Shown here piece after piece: positions 47,343 through 61,720 of a stretch of DNA of 64,000 nucleotides (positions are counted from its first letter, which is position 1; every line of letters starts with the position of its first letter). Position numbers and translations under genes: made by a program. The notes beneath the pieces were generated by a model. The model worked only from the letters and a program-made list of their open reading frames with translations, did no database searches and was not told the origin of the DNA. The stretch spans positions 62,001 to 126,000 of the forward strand of contig JARVKI010000023.1 in NCBI GenBank assembly GCA_036674765.1, given 5' to 3'. This stretch comes from Seiridium cupressi. Its lineage: Eukaryota > Ascomycota > Sordariomycetes > Amphisphaeriales > Sporocadaceae.

Positions 47343-50300
47343 CTCAACTTCCTTTTTTTTCTTTTTTTTCCCCCCCGTATCGCCCAAGCTAGTGGTACAA
47401 AGTATCGGTGTGCTTCTTCCACAGCCCAACGATCCACTCGCCACGATTACAACTTGTTGCGTGGCAGCTGAATCGGGGCCCGGGTGAGGCGGACGCTTGT
47501 TACGTTGGCCTGTTGGAAGACCGCCCAAGGTGCTGCAGGGAGGGAGCACATAGATTGCTTTAGTCCGCTTTGAGGGTTCGTGACGACTTTTGTTCGGTTT
47601 GCAGCGGGAGGGGCCGCTGATTCATGTATTTCGTCGTGTTCCTTTCCGACGTGGAGGTGCTGAAATAGTTGTTGGTGGCGATGGTGGTATCGGCGGCTCC
47701 GGTATCATTCGCGATGAGGCGCAGTCGACTTGGTGCTGCAAAGGGTGCCGATTGTTCCAAGTGCAAACGGGAAATGTTTAATTCAAGAGAAGAAGAAAAG
47801 AGCTCATGCTGCAGGGAACCTTGACGCAAGCCGACGGAAGCGAAAAAAGCAGGGTGTGTGCTCGCGATTCCCGAACTTATCACGAGTCGACTGTCTGAGG
47901 ACCTTTCACTAATAACTTTGGTTGCGGCGAATCCACAAACAACCCAGCGGGACGGGCGATGACGGCAGCATCAGCCAACTCGATCGAAGGAAGCAGAGAG
48001 GCAGAAAGCGACGAGGCAGCTTCGACTTGCTTCTCCGTCTGGCACTACAAGCTGCAAAAGACACTATGACAGTCAAGAGGCCTGCCGTCTGAAGACATAC
48101 AATTGCCAACAGTAGTGTCGGCCTATGTATGTCCATGTGGGAGGGGCCGCAATATTAGTCTAAAGTCGAGGGAACGCTGTCAGCCCTTTTTCGAAGACGT
48201 CCAGGGTTCACTGGGCTGGGGAGATGGCTCTAGCACTAGCGCCCTACAGGGAGGACCCAGCGGTACGTACTGCCCGAGAGCCCCTGTACAGTGGATGGTT
48301 CCAATGAGTCTTGGGTGGGTGGTCCCGCAGGCGGGAGGGGTGCGTCGAAACGGGCCCCGGGGTGGGTGAAAGCGACCCCCCGACAGCGCTATGGGGCCTG
48401 TCTCTGCTGCTCGCTCACCCACGTCCTTTCGGCCATGGGTCACCTGCGAGCAGCCAAAGCAAAAATGTACATTGGGCCAAGGTACCTGCCCCGTCGCTTA
48501 ACTCTGGCGGCAGCAGCCTCTCGCAGGCAGACGAGCCTCGAGAGAGACAGGCCGGCAAAAGTACGATTATGCACGCTGCTGCTATCTGATACTCGCCCAT
48601 GCATACATAGAACGGAGTGTATGTATGCCCGATATAGTCTCCTACAGCCTGCATAAAATAGCACTTCTTGAATCAATCTCAGCCCTGTGACCGTATTGGC
48701 GTCATTCCCTCATCGCAGCCGTCTTCTGCATTGTATGGGACGGGGACTGTTCCACAGCCACCCCTGAAGACTCGAGGGCCAGCAAGTGTTGCGGAAGAAA
48801 TCAAATCATTCATTTGGGAAAGCACTGCTTTCGAACTCTATATTCACGGCCGCACGCCTTCAAAATTACCTCGCAGGGACGTCTGGAGCCAATGTCGGTG
48901 GGACGCCTACGACGGCCATCGCTCTACTAGGCGCATAGCTTCCGCTCATGTTCCGCTGCGGCACCCCAGCGCCCGCAGGCACTGCGATTTGTGGAGTAAA
49001 GAAGTAACAGAGGCCGCTTGACTCTCGAGTCCACAACTGGCTTCTGCTTGTCTCAACTTATAAAACTGCCCAGTGATGAGGGGCGACTAGTCTCACAATC
49101 GAGCCGAGGCAGAAAACCGACGTGGTAGGCCCCTACAGGGCTGCCTCCCATCGTCGACTTCTTGTGTAGCAGCAGCGGCAGTGGTACTTCGCTCTTGCGT
49201 CAACTCGTATGTGTGCTTCATCCCCCAACAGCACGGATGACAGTTGCCTACTTGAGCCTGTGGTGCCCGTGAAAAGCGTTGTCACTAAAATGAACCTCAG
49301 CCCTAATTACAAGGTATCGCATCGAGGCCCTTTCTCACCCGGCTGGATTAATGCCCCAGAAGCTTACTGTGAGGCATCGTCACATCCTTCCGAGTTTAGA
49401 TCATTCGGGGCCGAGATGTTGTTTGTGTAGATGCGGCTGATGATCTCGTCAGATAGTGTCGGCTCTATTGCTCAGAGCCCTGCGCGGACATGTTGCGTAA
49501 TCCCGTTGACACATCCATATTGGCAACCCGATACCTACACCAAACCCTGCCATCTTCTGAGAAGTCGCCAATGCAACTCCTTGGTGTCGGTAGTGAGAAG
49601 GCGCTGTGTACATATGCGGCGGGATTTGTCTGCGGTCACCATTCTGTTAGTCCCGCGACAAATGCCGAGCTGGGTAAAGTCGCTACTCCTAGAAACATGA
49701 CGAAACCGTATGGCCGCAACTCTATGTTGCACCAGACCCGGGAAAGCTACTGAATCCGGAGATGCTTCAGAGCTTCCATACATGTGATGTCCCTTCTCTT
49801 GCTAGGTCCGAGTAAAAGGGGGCCGAACTCAATTATTGATTAATCGCAACGCTTGCGCAGCAAATAGCAGTATTTGCCTTTCGCCTGAAGTAGATCCTAC
49901 CGAGTCCAGCACTTACTCCGCCAAGATCTGATGGCTTCTCCCAAGTATTTGTCCTATGGGTATTACTTACAGTAGTGCCTGGACAAGATACGGAATTCCA
50001 ACTACCGTTGTTTTGCGTGAGAGTCCGCTGAAATATAGATAAAAGGTCGATGCGCCCCAATGGGACGCCAGGAACGGCGAGTAGTAATTGGGCTAAAGAG
50101 GACTATCTACATGGACTAATTTAGGTAGAGCAAGCATGTGCAGGATTATCAATGCCGAGCAACCAGGCGGAAGAAAGCCACGGGGGTTTCTTGATAGTTA
50201 CACTCTCACGAAGGCTCGTTAGATCTTCAACTTGCAACGTCATAGATCTGTTTAAAAGGCAGCTCATTAGATTAGATGTAAGCTGGCCAGTCGTGCTATG

Positions 50301-53300
50301 TCAGTTGTGCATATGGGGATCAACCGGTTACAGACCTGTTCCCAGAGAACAAATGAATACATGTACACAAATAAATGGGTCGGCCAAGTCAGCCTTTAAT
50401 CAACGCGAATGCTCAAGTTGAACATATCTATCTAACAGGTGGCGAGCGATAATCTGAAAGTCGGCTGGAACTGCGAGTTTGGAGAGAAGAGCAAGCAAAT
50501 ACGAACAGGGTGTTCGGTCAGCCTCGCCTGATCCTTCAGCCCTACAGGTCGACAGGAGCTAAAATGCGCCTCGTCTGATAGGCTTCTAACGCGAAGCAGG
50601 GATCCGAGCGGTTCTTGAATCGCATGGCGCGATGGCCTGCCTGCTTACATAGGTATTCGGCAGATTATAGCACCTAAAATCCCGTGCAGGATCGACATAA
50701 TGTCAGATGTCTGCAGCTTGCCAAGAATTCGCAGTGAGCAGGCTGCCGAGGGCGAGATGACGATACGATTTAGTGTAGTTCCCTGTACCCGTGCAAGCGA
50801 AGCCGAAGACCGAAAATATCGCAGATCAGTATGGGCCACTTATGCATGACTTGAGCCTTACTTTCACCATGGTCTAGGTGCGCGGACACCAGTGTTGTCT
50901 TGCAAACCGACCACTCTAAGCGCAACACGCCGGATGCCGCATTGTACATGGTTCGTCACCTCAGGCTTTGGCGGTGCTCGGCCAGAATTTCTCGGGCGCT
51001 TTCAGCAAGACGGATCTTTGGGCTGCTCGGGTCGTAGCCAAACAGCCACAGACCGCTAAGATCGGAGATAGGGCTCAAGGCCATCCAGGCGCGAGGTACT
51101 GGTATCACGATCCTCGGCAGCCCGGAGCCTAAGAGACGGTAGCGTGGTCCATAGTGGGTAACCGCCCTGCCGCTTACTCTGCGCTGACCAGACCTTAGGT
51201 GCGTCCAGCTTTGCTAACGCGAAATCCTACTGTACATACGTAGTAGCATTTCGGTGCATTAGCTGCTACAGTTAGCTACAGTGCATCTCTGCTCCGTGCA
51301 TATGCGCGCCTGGATAATGGAGAACCTTCTTACGGTCAGGAAGGAGACTGACTACATTACCTACCCAAAACGACGGGGCACGTGTCTCCCCACTCCATAC
51401 CTAGGTACATTATGGTGATGCCGACTCTGGCACTGAGCGCACGCGCACCGCGCTCGTACTTACGAGGTCGCAGATCACGCCAAACCACGCAACGCACGAT
51501 GGGACGAGTCGCGAACATGGCAACTAAGGGGACGCAGTTTTGCCCAAAGGCAGTATAGCCTTTGAACTTTAGAGTTTAGAGAATGATGGTACTTGTCGTC
51601 AGTCTGGTAAACCTGGGGGGGACCATCGCAATCATAGTTCTTGGCATCCTAACTACCGGCTCACCGACTACCACGTTATGCAGGGCTATTACTTCCAGAA
51701 GCCTTCTCAGCCCTCTTCGAAACACGCGCAGGCTACCGCTAGCCTCCGAAACACTAGCACTAGAGTGAGTCTCCTAATACTGGCTCTTGGAAATAGATAG
51801 TTCATGACTGATAGTTTAGTCATTCCCGGCTCAGTAATCAGGTCGTGTGAGTGGTTGCCCATCTCTCGCTATTCTTCTGGTCCATGTCCAGAGCGCGTGC
51901 CATGGCAGTGGTCCGCTCGTCGTACAGGGCGCCTGTACATGACAGGGCGAGTCTTGTCCTGCGGCCTGCCCAATCAATTTTACGAGACACCGCTTTTTGC
52001 GGATTCATCAGGGTCCATCCTCACTAGCACTCTGGGTTCATCTTCTCAAGTGCCAGGTGCCAGAGCTTGCTGGATCGCTTCAAGTTTCTGTCTCGAGGAT
52101 CACCATACATAATGTCCATGGTGCGGCAGTGCGGAAAACAAACAGTCGTGGTGCCACCCGGCCCACAGCGCCGTCCTTGATATTTAGTAAGAGCCATGAA
52201 GATCTCATCTCCGAAACTGGCTTCAGAATGGCGCCTAGTCAATGCGGAGAGATAATATACTACATATGTATGGGCACCAGGCGTTAACACAGAGCATGCA
52301 ATGCAACAAAAGCCCTGCCAGGCACGTTCAAGGTGGACAATCCACACTTGAACTGCCGAACACGAGCAATCCCGGCCGATGAACCCTCATAGCCACAGCC
52401 CTACGCGTGGTTTAGCAGGCTCTTCAGCCGTACCGGTGTTGGCGGAGTTGCGTATTGATTCAGGGACACGGAGATAGAGTTCAGCGAAACGTAATAGCAG
52501 CACTCCCTTGCTCAAAGGGCCCCGCTGCCTTCGGCGACCTGGAAAGGAGCGAGTGAAAGGCACACCCTGCCCGGATGTCATGACAGCACCGAGGCCTGGC
52601 TATGAAACCATTAGTCTTCTATTACACCCACCCTCTTGCACCTGTAGCCGGCAACCCTTGAACGTGTTCATACCATAGGGCCGAATCCAAGGCACTGGGC
52701 AGTGGAAAGGCCACTAGGCCTGGAATATCATATCCCGAGTTGCCGAGCGATCTTAGCCCAGGATAATGGTGTGCTCATCAGTCTGCAGTTTAACTACTGA
52801 TCGCAAAGTTTGGGTTTCATGGCCGGGAGATGACGATGGAAAACGAAAGCGCGAGATGAGATGCAAGATCTGGGCTACTGGCTGCTGGTCGCTCCTCCTT
52901 TCCGCTTTTGACGAGGTTTCCCGCCGCTGCTTCTGCATGTTTTCCACGTGCCGAGTGGCTGAGCAGGTCTCTGCAGCAGCTTTGTGATGCACCTGCAAGC
53001 CATTCAATTTGCATAAGGCCTAGTTAATTGGCTGCCTCTGGCCTGTAAAGTTTTCCTGGTGGCCACTTTGCATCCAGTCTCATTACAGTCCATACAATCA
53101 ATGCTCGGTGGCCGGCAGGGCCAAGCCGGCGATTCGCGCAGAGGTCACTCAAACAATTTGCCATCGCCTTGCTCGTGGCATTCTTGCTGTTACTCGTTGT
53201 CGAATCATTGACACATGGACCCTCTCCCCTTCCTCGGTAGATGCCCTCGGTACCAAGCTCCTGATGCCCATGCTCCATGGATTTACGCAGATCCGCCGCC

Positions 53301-54548
53301 CCGCACTTGCCCCGCGGTTTCATTTGGCATGCTTGGCGCGATGATTTCCTCGGAGGTTGACAGAGCTAGTCGTCCGAAATTATCTCGCAAGTACGAACTC
53401 AACGGCGGCATCGCGACTCATGGAGACCAAGACTTCGTTCGGTTCATTTTGGACTCAAATACCCCCCCGATGTCACCTGAGCCTGCTGGAGATGCGACAT
53501 GGCTAACCACAAGCACAGCCCCGATCCGCCAGACTCGCAGATCAGCAACCCCTGAGATATGAGATTCACTGCTCCATGTGTCAGGCTTATTGGTTTTCCT
53601 CATCAGCCATCTGCCATTCAGGTTTTCGGAGTCCATGTCCTTTGGAAACGCCGAGTGCAATCGCTCCAGCAGGTCCACCACGGAACGAGCACTGCGGAAC
53701 CCCCTGAGGACGCAGCCGCCCTGGCGCCACGATCGTTATCAGACTTATCGAGACTTGGCATTCAAGTGGTGGCAGAACTTCGTGCCCAAATGCAACACCA
53801 GATGGTAATAGTACCAGATGGCAATAGTACCCGGTGCACAAGTACCACACCTCATTTGTCCCCTTCTGAAGTTTGACCCACGATCGGTATGTACGGGTCA
53901 TGTGCACCACGCGATGATATGGTTATGGGAGCATGTAAGCAGTCTCAGCCCTAAAACTTCTTCACCCGTGGCATAAAGTCAAATACGGCAGAGTTACTCC
54001 GGCATAATAAAATATCTATGGTCGTCACCTCGGAGCCGATGGCTTGCCTTGTAAGTGACCATCACACCCGTATTTGCTTCGTAGTTCGAGCCCAAGATTC
54101 ACGACGCGGCAACTTACCACACGGCCCTGACCCCTACGGCCGTTGCGAGGGCATGCCTCAATCGCTCCTCTCAATCCACGCTTCATTCACGCTCGCGCCA
54201 GTTCAGTTCTGTTCACATTCGATATCTCAATGACCTTTCGCTACGCGCAGCCATTATTTGGGGCTGGCGCTAAGTGCCACGCACCTATCTCAGCTGAAGG
54301 CACCATTGACTGACCAATGCTTGAACAGGCAAGATGCTCGTCGAATCAGCTCAACGGTCATACAGGTGCGTCCATTTGGTGTCGCACACTAACTGTCTTG
54401 AACGTTGTACGCTGCTTGTTTCAGTTGTAGCACTCGCGGCAGCGCATTAGCAGCCTGCAATTGGTGCTCATCTATGCTGTCCATTATTTCAAATATGACA
54501 CAGGAGATGCGCATGTGTCGATCATGCGCCTCAAACATGTCCCATATG

Positions 54549-54567
54549 CCCCCCCCCCCCCCCCCCC
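54549..54567. repeat. Homopolymer C run, 19 bp
   Basis: Nineteen consecutive C. Its length in the real genome is uncertain, since such runs are error-prone. Confidence 0.85.
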
Positions 54568-56054
54568 TCAATGAAAGGTAACCGCGGCCATCGATTGTTG
54601 CAGCGCAGCGTAACACAAACGCCACACCAAATGCGCGGACACACCCTATCCGCAGTACTTAGCCGTGGGGTCTACGGGCGCATAGTCAAACCCTACAAGG
54701 CTGAATAAGATCCCGTGGGCAAGTTACAAAACCGCTGATCCTTGCTTATTCGAACCACGTATCGGGCGTCGTGCATTTCGTGTACTATGTAGTGATTTCA
54801 CCTCAGCCTCAGCTGCCCGAGATTGATCGGAGATTGATGATTAAACTTTGTCCAAAAACCAAGATCGGCCCTGGGCATTCCTTGCTCCCAGCTCCATGGC
54901 TCGGTCTCCCTTTTTCAGACTGCCGTTGCAGTCCCAAAGGCAGCACGTGATACGGTAGTTGGTCCAAGCAATCGGCGCATCGCGGATGATATCAAGCTAC
55001 GTCAACTGGTCAGGCTATACCTGCCCATCCACCATCACAACACTAATACTTGCTCGTAAGATTTCTTGGATTCACCGCTCGTGGTTTGGCGAGTCCCCAT
55101 GCACTGCGGAATGTGGCAGGGAGGGGCCCGACACCGAGCCAAGGCCGTCGTTTAGTTTACTCGAGTCAGTGAAATAGACTACCGGGAGCACAACGCGCGT
55201 CCGTAGACCGCTTGCAGAAACTTCCCGTATGATAGAAAACGTCCATTAACCTTATCCGCTGTCGATTATCTCCGTTTTATGTCATTTCGACCCCATTTAC
55301 ATTATTCAGTCCAGCCGGACACAGTAACCAAAACAAGAGAAGATGGGCTCATATTGGCATGAGCATGTTGTCATGTTCAGTTTTCCGCGACATCGTGCGA
55401 GTCTAGGCGCGGCGCCATCGCCCGACGCGTATATCGGGCTCTCGTTGGGGAGGGAGGCGGGGTGCGAACAACGGCCTGTTGGCACCGGCGAATGGGTAGC
55501 TCAGCCCTACCCTCTGACACTTGCACTGGCTGTTCAGCTGTCCTCAACTCTCCAGGTTGAATCATGTTAGTTGAATCATGTTATGCTGCAGCCGCACCGT
55601 ACACATTTCAGCCGTGATGGGCCTACTTTTCGCCATCTGCGTCCCCACCAAAACTTTGGTGTGAGCACTTCACCCTTGCGATTGAGTCATTTACGCATGC
55701 TGCAAGTAGCATGCGATGCGACCGACACCTAGAGCGAACAGTAACAATTGATGCATGGTCAGGACCGATTCGGCTTGTGAGATTCGAACCGGGCGCCGGT
55801 AGAGCTGACGGCTTACGCGACCAGAGTCAGCTCTCGTGTCAGCCCTCCCAGAGAGGGAATTGCACAGAAGACTTCGGTCACTCTTCCAGAACATTTCCAT
55901 TCCAGGATCATGGGAGGAGCCTGGGAGGAACCTGCAGCTAGGGTTCTGGGGTTCTGGGTTGCCGATCGCCATGTCAGCTTTCCCGAATTGATGGTAACGA
56001 CAAGCGGTTCCACGCCTTGTTTCATGCAACATATCTCGCCATTTATCAAATCCG

Positions 56055-56079
56055 AAAAAAAAAAAAAAAAAAAAAAAAA
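56055..56079 (+). repeat. Homopolymer A run, 25 bp
   Basis: Twenty-five consecutive A in a region of balanced composition. It could be the tail of an old retroposed sequence or a simple repeat. No flanking target duplication was found. Confidence 0.85.
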
Positions 56080-59000
56080 GCGGCATTTTCTCCCAATTGG
56101 TTTGGCCCGACTGCTACGTAACATTCGCCCTATTCGAGGTCGAGCCCGCGGTGAGGAGAATCGTTACAAGGGCCAACGAGTCCCGGATCGCGGGGATCGT
56201 CCGACCCCATGCCACAACACTACATCCAGAGGCTTTCGTGTTGCTTTCTTCAGCCTACAACATTTACACAAAAGGCGCTAACTGTTATTGCCCTATAGCA
56301 TCATACGGAATACAATACCTATCCTAACTTGTTCGCAAGTGACTAGGGTACGCGAATCAACAACTGCAATGCCTTCGGAAGCTGCCTTGCGCCTCTAAAC
56401 TACATACCCCGGCTAGGGAGCAGGGCGCTGGCTGGGTATGGTCGCGGTGGAGATGTCCTGCACCGTTCAAGGTTAATGAAGGATGCGCTCTACTACCGAA
56501 GTGTTATTGGGCACTTCTGCTATGGGGTTTCTGGAAAGTCACGACCCTATCAAATGCGGTGAATCGTTGCATCTCCATATGAGGGCATAAAACATGGTGA
56601 TCGTTCCGGGGGGGTAGCGCTGCCAGCCGCCGGCAATCGTTCGGGGTTGAGCTTCCCTTGAACGAGGTACCATCCGGCAGCCGGATGAATGAACACCCAG
56701 TATACGTGTGTCGAGCAGACTACGTCGTACGCAGTAGTAGCGGCTCGGAGTATCAACATCAAATGCGTTGCCGGCTCTCGACAAATGCAATGCCCCATGA
56801 CAACGACTGTTGAAGCCCTGGCGGATCCATCCGAACGTGCCTGGAAAGAGACGAGACAGGGCTGTAGCGGGTCTTCTGAAATGACTGCCTTAACTGGATC
56901 TGGAGACAACGCCGCGCATAGTTCGCTCTTCAGTTGGCTGCAAAGGACCCGGTCTTTGTTCATTTTCACATGCTGCAGCCCCCGCTGCAGTGCGTCAACA
57001 ACTAATGCATCTAGGTTCAGAGGCGTGGGTGTGCTTTGACAGTTTCATGGAGCGCGATCTCGTTGTTCTGACCTGGCAGAGAGTGGTTTCCGTCGAAATT
57101 GACCCACACCGAGGAATCCCACTTATTATCACCAAAAGTCAATAACTTTACCTATAGGATTCATCACAACAGAACGTCGGAAACTAACTTAAGATTATGT
57201 TGTATATTGATTATTTCTTATTGTTTATAACTCGATTTTTTCTTTCCTTACAATATGGCTGATTTGAGTAAGATATCGTAGTTCTTATAAGGGGCTTTAG
57301 TTTATTGCGAAACTCTTACACCAAGGCTGAATGGCTAGTGCGTCAATTTCAGTGGTAACCACTCTGCCGGAGAAACGCCAATGGGTTTGCCGAGATTAAA
57401 ACTTATGACACGATAATTTGACGATGCGCTGTGCCTTGGCCTGGACACATGGGATTATATGGTTGCGGAGTGCGGGATAGTCACCGACGCAGTTCCTAGG
57501 AAAGGCAACTTACGTGCCCCTGTCCTCGCCCCTACAAGGCAATCAGGATCCGAATGGCTGGTAACTACGCTGCGATGTAAACTTGTCATGTATAGCTGGA
57601 CGACTGAGGTCTGACCTTGCTGCCCGTCCGCGAAGAAAATCATTGGCCGCAATGAGCAAGGACGACTTCGTCGTCGCCTCTTATGGCTTGAATCAGCAAT
57701 AATATGCTAGCTGCTGCTTGGCTCGAAAGAGAAGGCCGACGCGTGCACCTTGCTTGCTCACGCGAGTCATCATCTTTCACATAGAGAGATATTTGTGCAA
57801 GAATATAGTCTACGCCAAGGCTGACGCCGAAAAGCATTTTCTGCATATCGGCCGGGTCCACAAGCCGGAACACTAGTCTCGCCGGACCTCATCTAGGGTC
57901 ATCCAAGACAACGACACCAGAAATTCACATAGGAACCGTTCAAGCGGCTAGTAGTGCGCGGAAGGGCGGAGCGTATCAAAATACATTATTGAACATCAGT
58001 CTGATATCAGCAACCCCCAGGGGTTGGTGGGCAATGGTCATTCAGCAGGGAGGCCAACTATCGCTGAATGTCTTCCAGCAAAATTCCCAGGAGCATCGTC
58101 ATTAAGCAACGCCCATCTCAAACATGAGGCATTCACTTGCAGCTTCTCCAATTGTTTGGGCAAATATCGTTCCGGTTGAAACGAGGCTGGCCCTGTTGAA
58201 GGGGAAGGCGTCGGCGCAGTCGTGAGCATATCAAATGTCACTTATGTGTCTTCTCCCAGCGGCACTAGGGCGTTCACTGGGATAGCCATGCCAGAAAAGC
58301 AGCTTCTCAGGCAGAAATGATATACTGACCATAAGGAGTGCTGTTCATATGACATATCAGTTCTTGCGGTTCACCCTTCCAGTTCTTGTTGTGCATACAT
58401 CCCTAGGCGGACAGGAAGGGGAAAGCAAGTCACCCAGGGCTATTCTAGGTCAACAGTCCAGGTGTCTATCTGTATCACCTTCCCCAATTTCTATTCTACA
58501 TCTTTTGAAAATCATATTACTATTTTTGTCTCATGATGACCACTGTGGTCTTTGGGAATGGGAGAATTGATACCAAGATGGATAAACTGAACAATCAGTA
58601 TTTGGTAGGTTCGGCTACACTCCTTCCGTGCACATCATACTAGTCCTCATTACCCTCTCTCTCTGTCAGGCCACCATCACTGCAGTTGACGAAACGATCC
58701 TGCACATATCTGGCCATCGCTCGACAGACTGTTGGTAACGACATTCTTCCAACCCAAGCGAGACATCCGCTTGTGAATCCGAAAAGGATTCATCTGTCTC
58801 GTGTTGCCATTTCAGTGAGCATGGGATGTGGAAACTTATTCCTCTTGGGTGCACCAAGAAAAGAAGGTGGACTTCAATGGCCGTCTCCATGTCTGCCCAT
58901 GTATGAGAGCTCCCATACGAACTTCTACCTTGAAGCTAGGTACATGTAATGGACAATGTTTCTAGGTACTCGTACATGGTTGCAGCGAATACCACGGTTT

Positions 59001-61720
59001 ACTAAACTGCTTACATCAGCATTATAAAGGTAGGACCTGAACGACGCTGGTCATGCCTGTCCTGGCTACGTCGACAAGCAGCTGCGAATATGTCAGTCAT
59101 GATAGGATTACGTTCTGGTTCCTGCTAGATTTCGCTTATGAGACGACGCAACTCTGAGAACAAAGAAGCATGTTAGATACGAAGCGACAAGGATCTACAG
59201 CTGCTGCAGTATAGTACATCATATCAGCAAGCTTGGGAAACACTACGTGATCCTTCAGGCGACCCACTCGACAGGTGTTTCAATATGCACACCATAGCCC
59301 GTCGGGGTCGTCAAGAGTCTCCGAATTAGCCGTCCTGGGATCGCGAGCGCCACCGAACTCTTAGCATTGGCTCTTGTACGGCGGACGAGGTGCACAGCCA
59401 TCGTGCATGTCTGCCGGCGTTCTAAGGTTTCGGACACAGGAATATAGCAGTGAGCTGGCAGTCATATCAGGCCCACAAGATCCTCCGCGACCCACACATC
59501 AGGAATGGCTCAAGTCAAGGCCTACGTCGGAAAGTACCAAGTTCGCAGTGAAGGACCGACGACGCGGGCTGCGGGCCGTGGCACTTCCACACAATGCAGC
59601 ATCCGACAACTAAAATCAAGTAAGCACTGCATGGTCGCCCCACTCGCGACTGCGATGTGCAACGTGAAACATGTTCAAAGCCATGCCGTGGGTGAAACCA
59701 TCAGGCTGGGAGGGAAAGTGCCGTATACTCTCGGGACCGACGACTTGCCCTACAGGGCTGTAGATTCTGTGAAGGATCCAGACCATCCACTTAGCGCTCG
59801 GCGCTCACTCGCTTAGCTCGACGCTGCAATCCTGTCTTGATACTCGCAAAGTATTACTTGACCAGCTAATAACAGGATCCTGGGGTATTATTAGGTCATA
59901 ACAGAACCGTCCTTGTTAAACGCAAGTGCCCGGGTCAGCGAAGAAAGGGAGGCCAGGGGTTGTCCCGAGTGTGGGTAGTAAGTCGGATCTTTGATTCGTA
60001 GCCGGCAAGCTAGACAAAGCAATTTCCCAGGCTGTGCCCGGTTCCATCGAAAGTTCAATGATATAGGATTGATATGTCTGACTAAACTATAAGTCCTCTG
60101 CTTCGGCTTCTGCAAGTGCTTACCAATGATCCAGTCCTTCGGTGGGAACTATTAGCTCCCTAAGAATATTCGACTTTCGCATGAGCGATGCCGAAAGCAA
60201 GACCCACGCTGCCGGCGCCAAGCCTCGAAGGATTCAGAGCCTGGCCAACCGCACATCTGGTCTATTTCAAGTAGTTGCAGGATCTCTCAAGCGTCAGAGG
60301 CATGCAAGTCCAGGGTGATCCTCAACGCCGCACCGGTCCCTGGAATCAAGCTGAGGGACACACAGCGTGCCGCTATGGCTTCTCCTCCCGCCCCGTTGAT
60401 GTGTACTTTTGCACCTTGTAGATAGATGCTTTTTCCCCTTGGCGCCTTCACCGAACCCACAGTCACGTATCTGGTATCTCATCGGCAGTCGCAAGGCACT
60501 TCCAGCACAGCTGCGGCACAGATAGTGCCGGTCATCACTGTTGGGACGCGGAGTTGGGGAAAGTCTCTATCCCCCGGGCGAGCCGTCCGCCATAACCCTG
60601 CACAATTAGGGCTGTAGAGGATCCAAGGTCGAGAAATCTTATGATTGAATGCATCAAAGCACGTGGCCAAGCTGCTCCTTCGTCGCCTTCTCCATCACCG
60701 TTGCCAGAACGTGGGATCGCGGAGGAGACAGGCCGTTATAGACCACCGAGCGACTCATGAATCCTTGGACCCAGCATATGTAATGAGGATTGCCGCGGCC
60801 ATCCAAAATGGCTGTTGACCCAGGGCTAACAATCTCGAGATACTTATATACAAAGACACGGGAGGAATGCCTTGCCTGTCCATAAACACATGTATCGCCA
60901 GATCTACATTGTCATTGAAGACGAGGAGTGTAGTTCTATTGAACTTATTATAATGATTGGCTCGATTCTATTGAGCGATTTACGAGGACTTTTCGTCTTT
61001 GGTCCACTTCTTAGGGGGGCATAGTGTATGCACGCTGCTTCTTTTGTACACGGCCTATGCTCTCACCCCTCAAGCTCGTCCCCCCAGCCGCACCTGTGCT
61101 TCCGCGACATGGTATATTCCTTGGGGATAAGAGGAACTGCATCATGGCTCGGAACTAGTATTGCCCGCATAATCAGCCATGGCACTTTGCGACTTGTGTA
61201 GTAAACAGAGTGTGCCGGGCCGGTATGACTGGCTATACTCAATATGCAAGGGGCCAAAGTAGGAGCAACCCAAGACAACAATACTGATGGATGTGCTGCA
61301 ATTTGATTCTGCGGTCTGACAAATACTTTTGTGAAACGTTACCGGGCGTTAAATAAGTCGGCACTCGATTATTGGGGGCCCAATACTGCGTAGCCTATCA
61401 GGAGTTGCCTCCTCTGGATGACAGTTTTGGGCGAAAGGCGTTAGGTAGCATGATTATCACCACTTCCTAGGTAGTGAGTGTTTCTATCGATCTTAATGCA
61501 TATCCGTCAAACATTTGGCAGTTCACAAAAATAACTTATCAGGTGGCGACATGATCTGTAACGAGTTTCCTTGTTTACCCCACTAGCCTAGTCGCCAAAT
61601 GAGACAGTCTCCTAGGGATTCTATGGTTACTGCAGACCCGGCCTCTCTATCCCATGGCCTATCGGTGCAAGCGTTCGTCAATGACCACATTAGTCACTGG
61701 TACTAAGCGCCCTGTATATT

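Larger units (their letters stand above)
47343..61720. other. Gene desert of about 14 kb
   Basis: The first few hundred bases are promoter and leader of the zinc-finger gene, with T8-C-T8 and a C run at 47353-47376. Beyond 48 kb only short frames on both strands were seen, none resembling a known domain and none joinable into a convincing multi-exon gene. Base composition is near 50% GC except around 57.2 kb. It includes a run of 19 C and a run of 25 A, listed separately. Confidence 0.55.

Noticed and set aside
47343..47549. Upstream extension of the zinc-finger gene including six lysines
   Set aside because: The lysines come from an A8-G-A8 homopolymer run and the rest is not protein-like. 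Read as leader.
55740..55880. tRNA-like B-box (GGTTCGAATCT on the minus strand)
   Set aside because: The five bases on either side of the loop do not pair as a T stem, and no matching acceptor stem was found.
59750..60625. Recurring AGGGCTGTAG / GGATCC words, possible terminal repeats of a DNA transposon
   Set aside because: Matches are only about 10-17 bases with different spacing. No target duplication or paired inverted termini could be defined.
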